Shown here: piece after piece, positions 37,515 to 45,985 of the stretch
How positions within the stretch are numbered: the stretch's first letter is position 1
Layout: the number at the start of each line of letters is the position of its first letter
Assembly: GCF_001245615.1 (NCBI RefSeq)
Contig: NZ_CWKH01000003.1
Location: 1 to 64,000 of the forward strand
Source of the DNA: Mycolicibacterium neworleansense
GTDB taxonomy: Bacteria; Actinomycetota; Actinomycetes; Mycobacteriales; Mycobacteriaceae
Reading direction: 5' to 3'
Length of the DNA stretch: 64,000 nucleotides
The notes under the pieces: generated by a model
Told to the model about the DNA's origin: nothing
Database searches by the model: none
What the model saw: only the letters and a program-made list of their open reading frames with translations
Position numbers and translations under genes: made by a program

Positions 37515-38870
37515 TCAGCTCGCGGCCGACACGGGGGCGTCCGTGCCGGTACTGAATCGACTGGCCGGGCGGTCCAAGCCGAGATGGTCACGCAGTGTGG
37601 TGCCGGTGTAGTCCTCGCGGAAGATGCCGCGGCGCTGCAACTCTGGGACGACCTGGTCGACGAAGTCGGTCAGCGAGGACGGCAGCGCCGGCGGGATGAG
37701 GTTGAAACCGTCCGCCGCGCCGGTGCGGAACCATTCCTCGATGGTGTCGGCGACCTGTTCGGGGGTGCCGGCGAACAGGCGATGCCCCCGACCGCTGCTG
37801 AGCCGCAGCAACAACTCACGGACGGTGAGGTTCTCGGTTTCCACCAACCGCTTCACCAGGGCCAGCCGGCTCTTGATGAACGTGTCGCCGGGATCCTCGG
37901 CCGGGAAGCTCAGTTTGCGGTCGAGATCGTCCTTGGTGACCGCGAATCCGACGATGGCACTCAGTTGATCGAGCCCGTAATCGGGCACGGTGAGTTCTTC
38001 GAGTTCGCGTTGACGCTGGTGCGCCTCGGCTTCGGTGCCGCCGATGATCGCCGACAGCCCGGGCAGGATGTGCACCTGGTCGGGGTTGCGGCCGTAGCGG
38101 CGAACGCGCGCCTTGACGTCGCGGTAGAAGTCGCGGGCCTCGTCCAGGGTGGGCTGCGCGGTGAAGATGGCCTCGGCGTAGCGGGCGGCCAGATCCTTGC
38201 CGGGTTCGGACGATCCGGCCTGGAACAGCACCGGGTTCCCCTGCGGAGATCGCGGTACCTCCAGCGGCCCGGCCACGTCGAAGTGCTGACCGGAGTGGTT
38301 GATCGCGTGGATCTTGGCCGGATCCACGAAGCGCGGCGCGTCTTTGTCGCCGACAATGGCGTCGTCTTCCCAGCTGTCCCACAACTTCAGCGCCACTTGC
38401 AGGAACTCGTCGGCACGCCGGTAGCGGGCCGCCGGGTCGGGGTGGGTGGGCACCCCGAAGTTGGCCGCAGCCGACGCATTGGCCGTCGTCACGACGTTCC
38501 AGCCGGCCCGGCCCCGGCTCACATGATCGAGGGTGGCGAACCGCCGTGCCAGCCCGTACGGGTCGTTGTAGGTGGTGGACGCCGTCGCGATCAGGCCGAC
38601 TTTGGTGGTCGCCCCGGCCAGCGCCGCGACGAGGGTGATCGGGTCGAGCGCGTCGAAGGGACGAAACTCGGTCTGGTCCTTGAGGACCGGGTGGTCGGCG
38701 AAGAAGACCGCATCGAGTTTGCCGCGCTCGGCGATCCGGGCCAGCTCGATGTAGTGGGCGATGTCGGTGATGCCCGCCAGATCGGTCTCGGGCAGGCGCC
38801 ACGCGGCTTCGTGTTGACCGATGTTGCGCAGGAATGCGTTGAGGTGCAACTGCCTTGCTGGCGCAGCCAT
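37515..38870 (-). CDS. FMN-dependent monooxygenase, NtaA/SnaA/DszA family
   Basis: A 451-residue two-component flavin monooxygenase of the bacterial luciferase superfamily, with HLNAFLRNIGQHEAAWR, the flavin region NDPYGLARRFATLDHVS and GRAGWNVVTT. This family oxidises nitrilotriacetate, sulfones or alkanesulfonates using FMNH2 from a separate reductase, which is not in this window. As first gene before ssuA-C-B, it likely cleaves the imported sulfur compound to release sulfite. AAAGGAG lies before the ATG. A GAAATTTC palindrome sits upstream in the 124-base gap. Confidence 0.9.
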   Translation of the reverse strand: MAAPARQLHLNAFLRNIGQHEAAWRLPETDLAGITDIAHYIELARIAERGKLDAVFFADHPVLKDQTEFRPFDALDPITLVAALAGATTKVGLIATASTTYNDPYGLARRFATLDHVSRGRAGWNVVTTANASAAANFGVPTHPDPAARYRRADEFLQVALKLWDSWEDDAIVGDKDAPRFVDPAKIHAINHSGQHFDVAGPLEVPRSPQGNPVLFQAGSSEPGKDLAARYAEAIFTAQPTLDEARDFYRDVKARVRRYGRNPDQVHILPGLSAIIGGTEAEAHQRQRELEELTVPDYGLDQLSAIVGFAVTKDDLDRKLSFPAEDPGDTFIKSRLALVKRLVETENLTVRELLLRLSSGRGHRLFAGTPEQVADTIEEWFRTGAADGFNLIPPALPSSLTDFVDQVVPELQRRGIFREDYTGTTLRDHLGLDRPASRFSTGTDAPVSAAS

Positions 38871-38994
38871 TGCGACGAGCTCCTTTGGACGAGGTACGGG
38901 CTGCGTCCATTTCAGGGGGCGGGCTGCGCTGCGAGAACAGTTTGGATCAGCGAAATTTCAGCTAACTCCAGGCAGCTGACGCTGACGGCCGGGG

Positions 38995-39366
38995 TCAGCC
39001 CAGGCCGGTCCACTTCTTCAGGACCTTGCCGGGGAAGCCGCCCCACTTTTCGGCGGTCTTGCCGGGGAACGTCGCCCACTTCTCAGCAGTCTTGCCGGGG
39101 AAGCCGCCCCACTTCTCGGCGGTCTCGCCGGGGAAGTTGGTCCACTTGTCGACGATCGGGCTCTCGGGCAGCTCGACCCCACCGGTGAGCGCGCTCTTGG
39201 CGGCATCGGTGACGGCATCGGTGACCGACGAAGAGACGCGGTCACACGGCGAGCACCCGACGGTGCTGTTGCCCTTGGTATCGGCCGACGCGGGCGCGGA
39301 CAGCGCCACCGCGGCGCCGACGGCCCCCGCGGCGAGGGTCGTGGCGATCAAGCTCTTCTGAATCAT
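38995..39366 (-). CDS. secreted KWxxFP-repeat protein B
   Basis: A 123-residue protein that I do not recognise, related in design to the product of 34450-34791. It has a signal peptide (about 1-28, cleavage near APASA-D) and a CSPC pair at 38-41. Five units of an 11-residue repeat run from about residue 74 to the end: KWTNFPGETAE, KWGGFPGKTAE, KWATFPGKTAE, KWGGFPGKVLK and KWTGLG. At DNA level the units are 33-base near-copies, pointing to recent expansion. It lies in the same direction as, and 124 bases before, the sulfonate operon. Confidence 0.8.
   Translation of the reverse strand: MIQKSLIATTLAAGAVGAAVALSAPASADTKGNSTVGCSPCDRVSSSVTDAVTDAAKSALTGGVELPESPIVDKWTNFPGETAEKWGGFPGKTAEKWATFPGKTAEKWGGFPGKVLKKWTGLG
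39028..39159 (-). repeat. 33-bp tandem coding repeats
   Basis: Four consecutive 33-base units begin at 39028, 39061, 39094 and 39127, each starting GCCGGGGAA on the plus strand. The first and third differ at only two positions. A degenerate unit follows at 38995. The period equals 11 codons, so copy-number change keeps the frame. Confidence 0.85.
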
Positions 39367-39690
39367 GGGGTCCCCAACTGTCGTATCCGACGCCGTCTGA
39401 CGACGACGATGTGCACGCTAGTGCCAAAACCATCCGAACGCCTGTTCTGCCTGACGCGCCAGATAGTTTGCTGTAGCCTGCTCGGCCCAGGACCGTCGCC
39501 GCCGATGCCGAACGGACGGCGACGCGCAGGTTAACAGTCGTGTCCCGCCGCGAAACGACGCCGATTGAACAGGAGTTTTACGACGGCTTCAGGCGCGCAC
39601 CGATCCACTGCATTTTCGAGATCCAGGCTACGCGGAGCCCCATGACATGATCTTGATCACGTTTTGCTGAGGTGGGCGAGGTCGGGCAGC
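39367..39690 (-). other. intergenic region upstream of KWxxFP protein B
   Basis: These 324 bases lie between the stop of the F420-type oxidoreductase and the start of KWxxFP protein B. I see no gene. CCGAACGCCTGTTCTG at 39434-39449 has the GAAC-N4-GTTC core of the actinobacterial LexA box, but its outer bases fit poorly. No clear -35/-10 pair was found. Confidence 0.5.
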
Positions 39691-40584
39691 TCAGGCGAAG
39701 ACTTTCGCCACCTCTGCCACCCGACGCAGTTGGTCGATATCGGAGCTGGTCGGGATCAGGTGCACCTCGTCGGTGCCGATGTCCTCGAACTTGCCGAGCA
39801 CCTCGATCAATTCCTCCTCGGTGCCCGCCCAGCCGGTCATGGGAGCCATCGCGTCGACGTACTCGGCCGGGATCCAGTTCATGTACCTGCGCAGGTGGCG
39901 GTGCACCTGGGCGCGGGCTTCCTCGGGCTTGCCGAGCGCGAACCAGAACGAGGTGGCCAGATGCGGCTTGGGCTTACCTGCCTGGGCCCAGGCATTCCGG
40001 GCGATGTCGAACAATTCGGCCTGGCGGGACAGATCCAGGTCCAAGGTGGTGCCGGCCACGCCGTCGGCCCAGGCCGCGGCATCACGGATGGTCTTGGGCC
40101 CGATGGTGCCGATGTGCAGGGGCGGCCCGCCGGCCTGCACCGGCGGCGGCCCGACCGGAAGTACCGATTCGGTGACTTTCTCCCCGGCCCACACCCGCTT
40201 CATCACCGCAACGCGCTCGGCCATGCCCCGCCTCGTCTGGGAGGCCGGGTCGGCGCCGACCGCGTGATAGTCCTCGTGGCGGCCGCCGACACCGATGCCC
40301 ACGGTCAATCGGCCGCCACTGAGCAGATCACCGGTGGCCAGACCTTTGGCCAGCATCACCGGGTCATGCAGCTGCGGCACCACCACCGTGGTCACCAGCC
40401 GAACCCGGTCGGTCCACGCCGCCAGTGCCCCCAGCAGGGTCAGGCTGTCGGGGTTGTCGAAGGCGATGCGCTCACCCCAGCACAGCGAGGAGAACGGGCC
40501 CCCGTCGATGACGTGCGCCCAGGACCGCAGCGTCGTCGCATCCAACTGAGGCTCCATGACCGGCATCGTCATCCCCACGCGCAC
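39691..40584 (-). CDS. LLM-class F420-dependent oxidoreductase
   Basis: A 297-residue protein of the luciferase-like monooxygenase superfamily. The N-terminus MRVGMTMPVME, LVTTVVVPQLHDPVMLAKGLA and LTVGIGVGGRHEDY are typical of mycobacterial F420-dependent members. The substrate is unknown. It starts at a GTG that preserves the conserved first strand; an ATG four codons later would lose it. It stands divergently from a VOC protein. Confidence 0.85.
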   Translation of the reverse strand: MRVGMTMPVMEPQLDATTLRSWAHVIDGGPFSSLCWGERIAFDNPDSLTLLGALAAWTDRVRLVTTVVVPQLHDPVMLAKGLATGDLLSGGRLTVGIGVGGRHEDYHAVGADPASQTRRGMAERVAVMKRVWAGEKVTESVLPVGPPPVQAGGPPLHIGTIGPKTIRDAAAWADGVAGTTLDLDLSRQAELFDIARNAWAQAGKPKPHLATSFWFALGKPEEARAQVHRHLRRYMNWIPAEYVDAMAPMTGWAGTEEELIEVLGKFEDIGTDEVHLIPTSSDIDQLRRVAEVAKVFA

Positions 40585-40622
40585 GCAGGGATTCTGTCAC
40601 GTTCGGGTGGCAGCATGAACCC

Positions 40623-41036
40623 ATGGCCATCACCACGTCCTCTGTCGCGCACGTGCGGCTCACGGTCACCGACGTCGAACAGTCCCGGCAGTTCTACGAG
40701 AGCGTTTTCGGCTGGCCGGTTCTGATCGAGCTGCCGCAGGATGCCGACGCCATCACCCGCGCACGGCTGGGTTTCCTGTTCGGCGGGGTCATCTACGACG
40801 CCGGTGGCACACTGATCGGCCTGCGCCCGGTCGGCCGTGATGCGTTCGACGAGAACCGAACCGGGCTGGACCACTTGGCCTTCCGGCTCAAGAACCTCGC
40901 CGAGCTGGACGAGGCCGCACGACACCTCGACGACCTGGGCATCGCCCACGAACCGGTCAAGGACATCGGCCCCGCCTACATCCTGGAGTTCCGCGACCCC
41001 GACAACATCGCGTTGGAGCTCACCGCGCCGAAGTAG
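40623..41036 (+). CDS. VOC family (glyoxalase-like) protein
   Basis: A 137-residue vicinal-oxygen-chelate protein with two beta-alpha-beta-beta-beta modules. HVRLTVTDVEQSRQFYESVFGWPV opens the first and LDHLAFRLKN the second, and YILEFRDPDNIALEL near the end supplies a metal-ligand glutamate. The family includes glyoxalases, dioxygenases and antibiotic-binding proteins; none can be chosen here. Confidence 0.85.
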   Translation: MAITTSSVAHVRLTVTDVEQSRQFYESVFGWPVLIELPQDADAITRARLGFLFGGVIYDAGGTLIGLRPVGRDAFDENRTGLDHLAFRLKNLAELDEAARHLDDLGIAHEPVKDIGPAYILEFRDPDNIALELTAPK

Positions 41037-41128
41037 GTGCACCACCCGGGGGTTATCCCCCAGCCGGCTGTCGGGAAAACGCTGTGTCGCCGGACCGCAC
41101 AACTTCGTAGGTTGAAGGCATGGTCGCA

Positions 41129-42430
41129 ATGAGCGAAACCGTCCTGCCCGCACCCGTCGAGCCGGCTCGCGAGCCCGTGGGGAGATCAACCAACATCGGC
41201 CTCGTACCGACCGCATCGATGATCACCGGCGCCGCGGTGGCATTGGTGTGGTTCTGGATTCCGTTGTCCATCATGGTCATCGGGTTCTCCTCGATTCCGT
41301 CGGTGATCGGCTTCCTGCTCGCCGGGGTGGTGTTCATCTACCTGATGCGCGGTGTCGAGTGGGTGGAGCGCGCCCGCAGTGAGGCGGTATTCGGCCTCGG
41401 CATCGGTATCCCGCCACGGCACCTGTCGCCTCACACCGGATTCCAGGGCTGGGCGCACCAGCTGTGGCTGGACATCAGCAGTACCCGGTTCTGGAAGGGC
41501 TTCTGCCACCACTATCTGCGGATGACGTACGACATGCTGGCTACCGGCCTCGCGTTCGCGTTACTGGCGTTCGCGTTCGTGGGCCCGGCGGCGGCGGCCG
41601 CCATCCGCCAGAGCGACGCCGACGCCGGTCTGATCTTCCTCTCCCCGCCGCTCGCCTGGCTGCTGGCCGTCGTCGCCGTCGTCGCCGCAATCGCCATCCT
41701 GATCCTCGCCCCGGCCATGGATGCCGCGATCGACCGATGGCTTCTGTCCCCGTCGTCCACCGCTGCTCTGGAGTACCAGGTGAGTGCGCTGTCCGATGCC
41801 AGGCGGGGCGCCGTGTCCTCGGCGCAGACCGAACGCCACCGCATCGAACGGGATCTACATGACAGCGTGCAGCCCCGGCTGGTGTCGCTGGCCATGACGA
41901 TCGGGCTGGCCCAGACCAAGCTGGATTCGGATCCACCCGCTGCCAAGGCATTGATCGCCGAGGCGCACGACGACGCCAAGAGCGCACTGGTGGAACTGCG
42001 CAACGTGGTGCGCGGGATCGCCCCGACGATCCTGTCCGATCGCGGTCTCGACGCGGCATTGTCCTCGGTGGTGCAACGTTCGGAGAACTCCGGAGTACCG
42101 ACCACATTGCACATCGAGTTGCCTCGCCGGCTGCCCGACGAAGTGGAATCGGTTGCCTACTTCGTGGTCGCCGAGGCCTTGACCAACATCGCCAAGCACG
42201 CCAACGCCTCTCAGGCGGTCGTCACCGTCCGGTTGGATGCGGCGGCCAACGTGCTGCACGTGTCGGTGTTCGACGACGGCCGGGGCGGCGCAGTCGTCGA
42301 CGCCGGCGAGAACGCCACCGGTCTACGCGGACTGGACGAACGGGTGCGCGCCGCAGGCGGGACCTTCGGGGTGTCCAGCCCGGCCACCGGCCCGACGATC
42401 GTCACGGCGGTGCTGCCATGCGGATCGTGA
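41129..42430 (+). CDS. NarL-type sensor histidine kinase
   Basis: A 433-residue membrane kinase. Four hydrophobic segments (about 30-75 and 145-205) form a sensor domain of the PF13796 type. The HisKA_3 phosphoacceptor histidine is in ERHRIERDLHDSVQPRL and the ATPase domain is near EALTNIAKHA and DDGRGG. I prefer the ATG at 41129, with GAAGG ten bases upstream, over one three codons earlier. The end overlaps the response-regulator gene by 13 bases. Confidence 0.88.
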   Translation: MSETVLPAPVEPAREPVGRSTNIGLVPTASMITGAAVALVWFWIPLSIMVIGFSSIPSVIGFLLAGVVFIYLMRGVEWVERARSEAVFGLGIGIPPRHLSPHTGFQGWAHQLWLDISSTRFWKGFCHHYLRMTYDMLATGLAFALLAFAFVGPAAAAAIRQSDADAGLIFLSPPLAWLLAVVAVVAAIAILILAPAMDAAIDRWLLSPSSTAALEYQVSALSDARRGAVSSAQTERHRIERDLHDSVQPRLVSLAMTIGLAQTKLDSDPPAAKALIAEAHDDAKSALVELRNVVRGIAPTILSDRGLDAALSSVVQRSENSGVPTTLHIELPRRLPDEVESVAYFVVAEALTNIAKHANASQAVVTVRLDAAANVLHVSVFDDGRGGAVVDAGENATGLRGLDERVRAAGGTFGVSSPATGPTIVTAVLPCGS

Positions 42431-43062
42431 TCGCCGAGGACTCGGCGCTGCTGCGGGCGGGCATCGAGCGGATCCTGGCCGACGCCGGGCACGAGATCGT
42501 CGCCGGGGTGCCCGATGCCACCAACCTGCTGCGCCTGGTCAACGAGCATCGCCCCGACCTGGCCATCCTCGACGTCCGGATGCCACCGACATTCACCGAT
42601 GAGGGCATCCGGGCGGCGGCGCTGTTGCGCAGCCAGAACCCCGAGTCGCCGGTACTGGTGCTCTCCCACTACGTCGAGGAGCGCTACGCGGCCGATCTGA
42701 TCGCCTCGGACACAAGGGGATTCGGTTATCTGCTCAAGGACCGCGTGGCCGATGTGCCTGCATTCCTCGACGCCGTCGCCGTGGTCGGCGGCGGAGGCAC
42801 GGTACTCGATCCCGAGGTGGTGTCACAGATGTTGCTGCGTTCGGCCCGCCGCAGCGCCCTCGACCAGCTGACGCCGCGCGAGCGCGATGTCCTGCAGCTG
42901 ATGGCCGAGGGCAAGACGAACTCGGCGATCGCCGCCGCGCTTCACATCTCGGTCGGCTCGGCCGAGAAACACATCGCCTCGATCTTCACGAAATTCGACC
43001 TCGCGCCCGACGAGAGCGAGAACCGCCGCGTGCTGGCGGTGCTGCGCTACCTCGAGACCTAG
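42418..43062 (+). CDS. LuxR-type response regulator
   Basis: A 214-residue NarL/FixJ-type regulator. The receiver domain has Asp8 and phosphoacceptor Asp52 (LAILDVRMPP). The C-terminal HTH is LTPRERDVLQLMAEGKTNSAIA with SVGSAEKHI. It is translationally coupled to the upstream kinase and followed after 32 bases by a DUF4097 membrane protein, which may be its target or partner. Confidence 0.92.
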   Translation: MRIVIAEDSALLRAGIERILADAGHEIVAGVPDATNLLRLVNEHRPDLAILDVRMPPTFTDEGIRAAALLRSQNPESPVLVLSHYVEERYAADLIASDTRGFGYLLKDRVADVPAFLDAVAVVGGGGTVLDPEVVSQMLLRSARRSALDQLTPRERDVLQLMAEGKTNSAIAAALHISVGSAEKHIASIFTKFDLAPDESENRRVLAVLRYLET

Positions 43063-43094
43063 ACCGAACATCCCTACCGGGAAGGACTTTCATC

Positions 43095-43991
43095 GTGACC
43101 ACCATCGCCGCTCCGCCACCGGTCAACCCGCCGCCCCAGTTGAACCCCGGCGGGCGCACCACGTTCCGTCTCGTGCTGATCGCCGCGGCGACTCTGCTCG
43201 TGGTCGGCACCGTGGCCGCGCTCGGCGTGGCGGCCTGGGCAGTCAGCAACGTCCGTGTCGTCACCGATCACCAGGCATTGCCGCCGACGATGCGGACGCT
43301 GGTGATCGACACCGCACGCATCCCCGTCGCGATCCGCATCACCGCGGACCGCGAAACCCGGGAAGCCGTGGCGGATCTGCGTCTGGTGAACACCTCCCGC
43401 AGCGGCGCGCACCAGCTGCAGATCACCAATGCGGGCGAGGAGACCCGGATCGCGATCGCCGGCAAACCCTCGCGCATGCTCGAATGGGCCCGCGGCGGGG
43501 AGATCACGATCGCCGTGCCGCCCGAGCAGGCCCGGCGCCTGACCGTGCGCACCGACCAGGAGCTCGGCACGGTGATCGCCCAGGCCGACGTGGATCAGTT
43601 GATCTCCCGCGTCTCCGAAGGGGCGATCATCCTGCGCGGTGCCGCCCGCCGTATCGAGGCCCACGCCGTCGAGGGTGAGATCGTCTCGCGCGACCCGATC
43701 GCGGTCACCGAGGAATTCAGCGCCACCACGTCCGACGGTGACATCACCGTCGACTTCCGCGACGCCGCACCACGGCGTGTCGATGCGGTGAGCCGCAACG
43801 GTGATGTGGTCATCGGACTGCCCGGGCGCGGACCGTATCTGGTGCATGCCCAGTCCGGTTCCTCGACCGAGGTGCGGGTGCCCGAAACGACCGTGCCCGA
43901 CACGGCGGCCGCGGAGGTCACCGTCCGCTCTGACGACGGCGACGTCGTGGTGGACAGTGTGGTCGAAGGTGTGGGTCTCGGGCGGCCTTAA
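43095..43991 (+). CDS. DUF4097-type membrane protein
   Basis: A 298-residue protein. A Pro-rich N-terminus (PPPVNPPPQLNP) is followed by one membrane segment (about 26-50). The rest is an outside beta-rich domain with repeating strands such as VEGEIVSRD, TTSDGDITVDF, VSRNGDVVIGL and VRSDDGDVVVDS. This pattern fits the DUF4097 putative beta-helix fold. Proteins of this type often stand beside envelope-stress systems, as here beside a kinase/regulator pair. The stop overlaps the convergent nitronate monooxygenase gene. Confidence 0.75.
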   Translation: MTTIAAPPPVNPPPQLNPGGRTTFRLVLIAAATLLVVGTVAALGVAAWAVSNVRVVTDHQALPPTMRTLVIDTARIPVAIRITADRETREAVADLRLVNTSRSGAHQLQITNAGEETRIAIAGKPSRMLEWARGGEITIAVPPEQARRLTVRTDQELGTVIAQADVDQLISRVSEGAIILRGAARRIEAHAVEGEIVSRDPIAVTEEFSATTSDGDITVDFRDAAPRRVDAVSRNGDVVIGLPGRGPYLVHAQSGSSTEVRVPETTVPDTAAAEVTVRSDDGDVVVDSVVEGVGLGRP

Positions 43992-45025
43992 CGGTTGGCG
44001 GGGGCCGGGGTCACGCGATCCATGATCTCGGCCACCGAACCGGGCCGGACCTGGCGCCAGCCGGTTCCGGCCCACACGTTGGTGGCCTGCGGATCGCCCG
44101 CAGCCGCCGAGGCCTTGCGCACCGGGCTGGTCAGGTAATGGATCTCGGGGTAGCCCAGCGGGGCCTGTGCATCGTGCTCGGCGATGAAGCGGTTGCGCAG
44201 GCCGCGGGCATAGCGACCGGAGAATGCCCGGGTGACAACGGTTTCGGTGAACTCGGGGCTTTGCAGCGCGGCTCGGTGCACCGGGCTGCTGCCGGCTTCG
44301 TCGGCCAGCAGGAAGGCGGTGCCCAGTTGGGCGGCCACCGCACCGGCGGCCAGCACGCCCGCCACGTCGTCGGAGCTGACCAGCCCGCCGGCCGCCACGA
44401 CCGGGACATCCACCGTCGCCACCACCTCGGCCAGCAGCGTCTCCAGCGGTTGCGACGCGGGCGCTGCGGCCGGGTCGAACGTGCCCCGGTGCCCACCGGC
44501 GGCGGGTCCCTGCACGGCGAGCACATCGACGCCATGGCTCACCGCCAGTCGTGCTTCGTCGAGCGTCGTAACGGTCCCCACCGTGCTGATGCCGGCACCG
44601 CGCAACCGGTCGATCTCCGGTCCGCTCGGCAACCCGAAGGTGAACGACACCACCTCAGGGCGCAGGTCGAACACCGCATCCAGCTTCGCGGCCCACGCGT
44701 CGTCGTCGTAGCGCGGGTCACCGAGGGCCACGCCATAGCGCTGCGCCTCACCGGCCAGTTCAGCGGCATAGGCCTGGATCTGCTCGGGCGTGCCAGCGCT
44801 CGGTTGGGGCGCAAAGAGATTCACACCGAGCGGTTCTGTGGTCAAACCTCGTGCGGCAGTGACCCTTTCGGCGAGTGCATCGGCAGTGAGATAGCCGGCC
44901 GCGAGGAACCCAAGGCCCCCGGCGGCGCTGCCCGCCGCGGCAAGTTCCGGGGTCGAGGGCCCGCCGGCCATCGGTGCCACGATCACCGGACGTCGCAGCC
45001 CACGAATGTCGAAAGTGCCCATCAC
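43988..45025 (-). CDS. nitronate monooxygenase-like flavoprotein
   Basis: A 345-residue FMN-dependent TIM-barrel enzyme of the nitronate monooxygenase/2-nitropropane dioxygenase family, with VIVAPMAGGPSTPELAAAGSAAGGLGFL, VLAVQGPAAGGHRG and VPVVAAGGLVSSDDVAGVLAAGA. It detoxifies alkyl nitronates in characterised relatives. Its ATG overlaps the upstream GNAT gene by four bases, so the pair forms an operon. Confidence 0.88.
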   Translation of the reverse strand: MMGTFDIRGLRRPVIVAPMAGGPSTPELAAAGSAAGGLGFLAAGYLTADALAERVTAARGLTTEPLGVNLFAPQPSAGTPEQIQAYAAELAGEAQRYGVALGDPRYDDDAWAAKLDAVFDLRPEVVSFTFGLPSGPEIDRLRGAGISTVGTVTTLDEARLAVSHGVDVLAVQGPAAGGHRGTFDPAAAPASQPLETLLAEVVATVDVPVVAAGGLVSSDDVAGVLAAGAVAAQLGTAFLLADEAGSSPVHRAALQSPEFTETVVTRAFSGRYARGLRNRFIAEHDAQAPLGYPEIHYLTSPVRKASAAAGDPQATNVWAGTGWRQVRPGSVAEIMDRVTPAPANR

Positions 45026-45546
45026 CGCACCGCCTTCCCGAACAGCAGGACGTCCTGCGGTTCTTCACTGATATTGGGAAACAGCGCGTAGCGCGCGAGC
45101 CTTCCCTCCAGTGACAGACCACACCGCCGCAGGACTCCGGCCGAGCCGGCATTGTCGACGTGGCAGTACGCCGTGACCCGGTAGACGGTGGGGTCAGGCT
45201 TCAGATCGGTCAGCATCAACGAAACCGCTTCCGACATCAGGCCCCGTCCCCACCATTGCGGGGCCAGGCAGTAACCGAGTTCCACCGCGAACGGCTGCGG
45301 CCGTCGCCGCGCGCACAGGCCGGCCACCTCGCCGTCGACTTCGACCAGCCAGGTCTGCTCATCACCGACGTTGAACAACGAGGTGATGACGCGGCGCGTC
45401 TCGGCCACCCCCGAATGCGGGCGCCAGGACAGATACCTCGTCACCTCGGCGTCGGAGGCGATGCGGGCGTACAGGGCTTCGGCGTCCTCGACGACCGGTG
45501 GCCGCAGCCGCACCTGTGGCCCGGCCAGAATCTGGGTGTTGGGCAT
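45022..45546 (-). CDS. GNAT family acetyltransferase (RimJ/RimL-like)
   Basis: A 174-residue acyl-CoA N-acyltransferase. PQWWGRGLMSEAVSLML gives the acetyl-CoA pyrophosphate loop, and NAGSAGVLRRCGLSLEGRLARY is typical of the RimJ/RimL class that modifies protein or small-molecule amines. The start is the ATG at 45546 with AGGATGGGG just upstream; a GTG five codons earlier is less likely. Confidence 0.85.
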   Translation of the reverse strand: MPNTQILAGPQVRLRPPVVEDAEALYARIASDAEVTRYLSWRPHSGVAETRRVITSLFNVGDEQTWLVEVDGEVAGLCARRRPQPFAVELGYCLAPQWWGRGLMSEAVSLMLTDLKPDPTVYRVTAYCHVDNAGSAGVLRRCGLSLEGRLARYALFPNISEEPQDVLLFGKAVR

Positions 45547-45601
45547 GGCCCCATCCTGCACCGTTGCCGGGGTGGCCCGTCCAGCGGTTTACTGGATGGA
45601 T

Positions 45602-45985
45602 ATGGCAATCACCTTCAACCACACCATTGTCGCCGCCAAGGATCGGCGGACCTCGGCCGAGTTCTTCACCGAGTTGTTCGGCCTGCCCGGCCCGCAGGAA
45701 TTCGGGCCGTTTCTCGCCGTGACGCTCAATCATGGGGTCAACCTCGACTACGCCCAGGTCGGCGCCGGCGAGGAAGTCCGGCCCCAGCACTACGCATTCC
45801 TGGTGTCCGAGGACGAGTTTGACGCCATCTACGGCAAGATCCGCGACCGCGGCATGCAGCACTGGGCGGATCCACATGGTCAGCACCCGGGCGAGATCAA
45901 CCACAACGACGGTGGCCGCGGGGTGTATTTCCAGGACCCGTCAGGGCATTACCTGGAGATCATCACCCGCCCGTACGGGGGCTGA
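45602..45985 (+). CDS. VOC family (glyoxalase/bleomycin-resistance-like) protein
   Basis: A 127-residue VOC-fold protein starting MAITFNHTIVAAKDRRTSAEFF and ending with VYFQDPSGHYLEIITRPYG, where His and Glu fit metal-ligand positions. The start could also be six bases earlier. It overlaps the convergent mycothiol-isomerase-like gene by 23 bases. The substrate is unknown. Confidence 0.82.
   Translation: MAITFNHTIVAAKDRRTSAEFFTELFGLPGPQEFGPFLAVTLNHGVNLDYAQVGAGEEVRPQHYAFLVSEDEFDAIYGKIRDRGMQHWADPHGQHPGEINHNDGGRGVYFQDPSGHYLEIITRPYGG

Noticed and set aside
38871..38994. Sulfur-related riboswitch upstream of the monooxygenase gene
   Set aside because: Only a GAAATTTC palindrome and a short GC hairpin were found; no known riboswitch core could be recognised.
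39028..39159. Possible CRISPR array
   Set aside because: The 33-base units are directly adjacent without spacers, in frame with a signal-peptide protein, and no cas gene is present.
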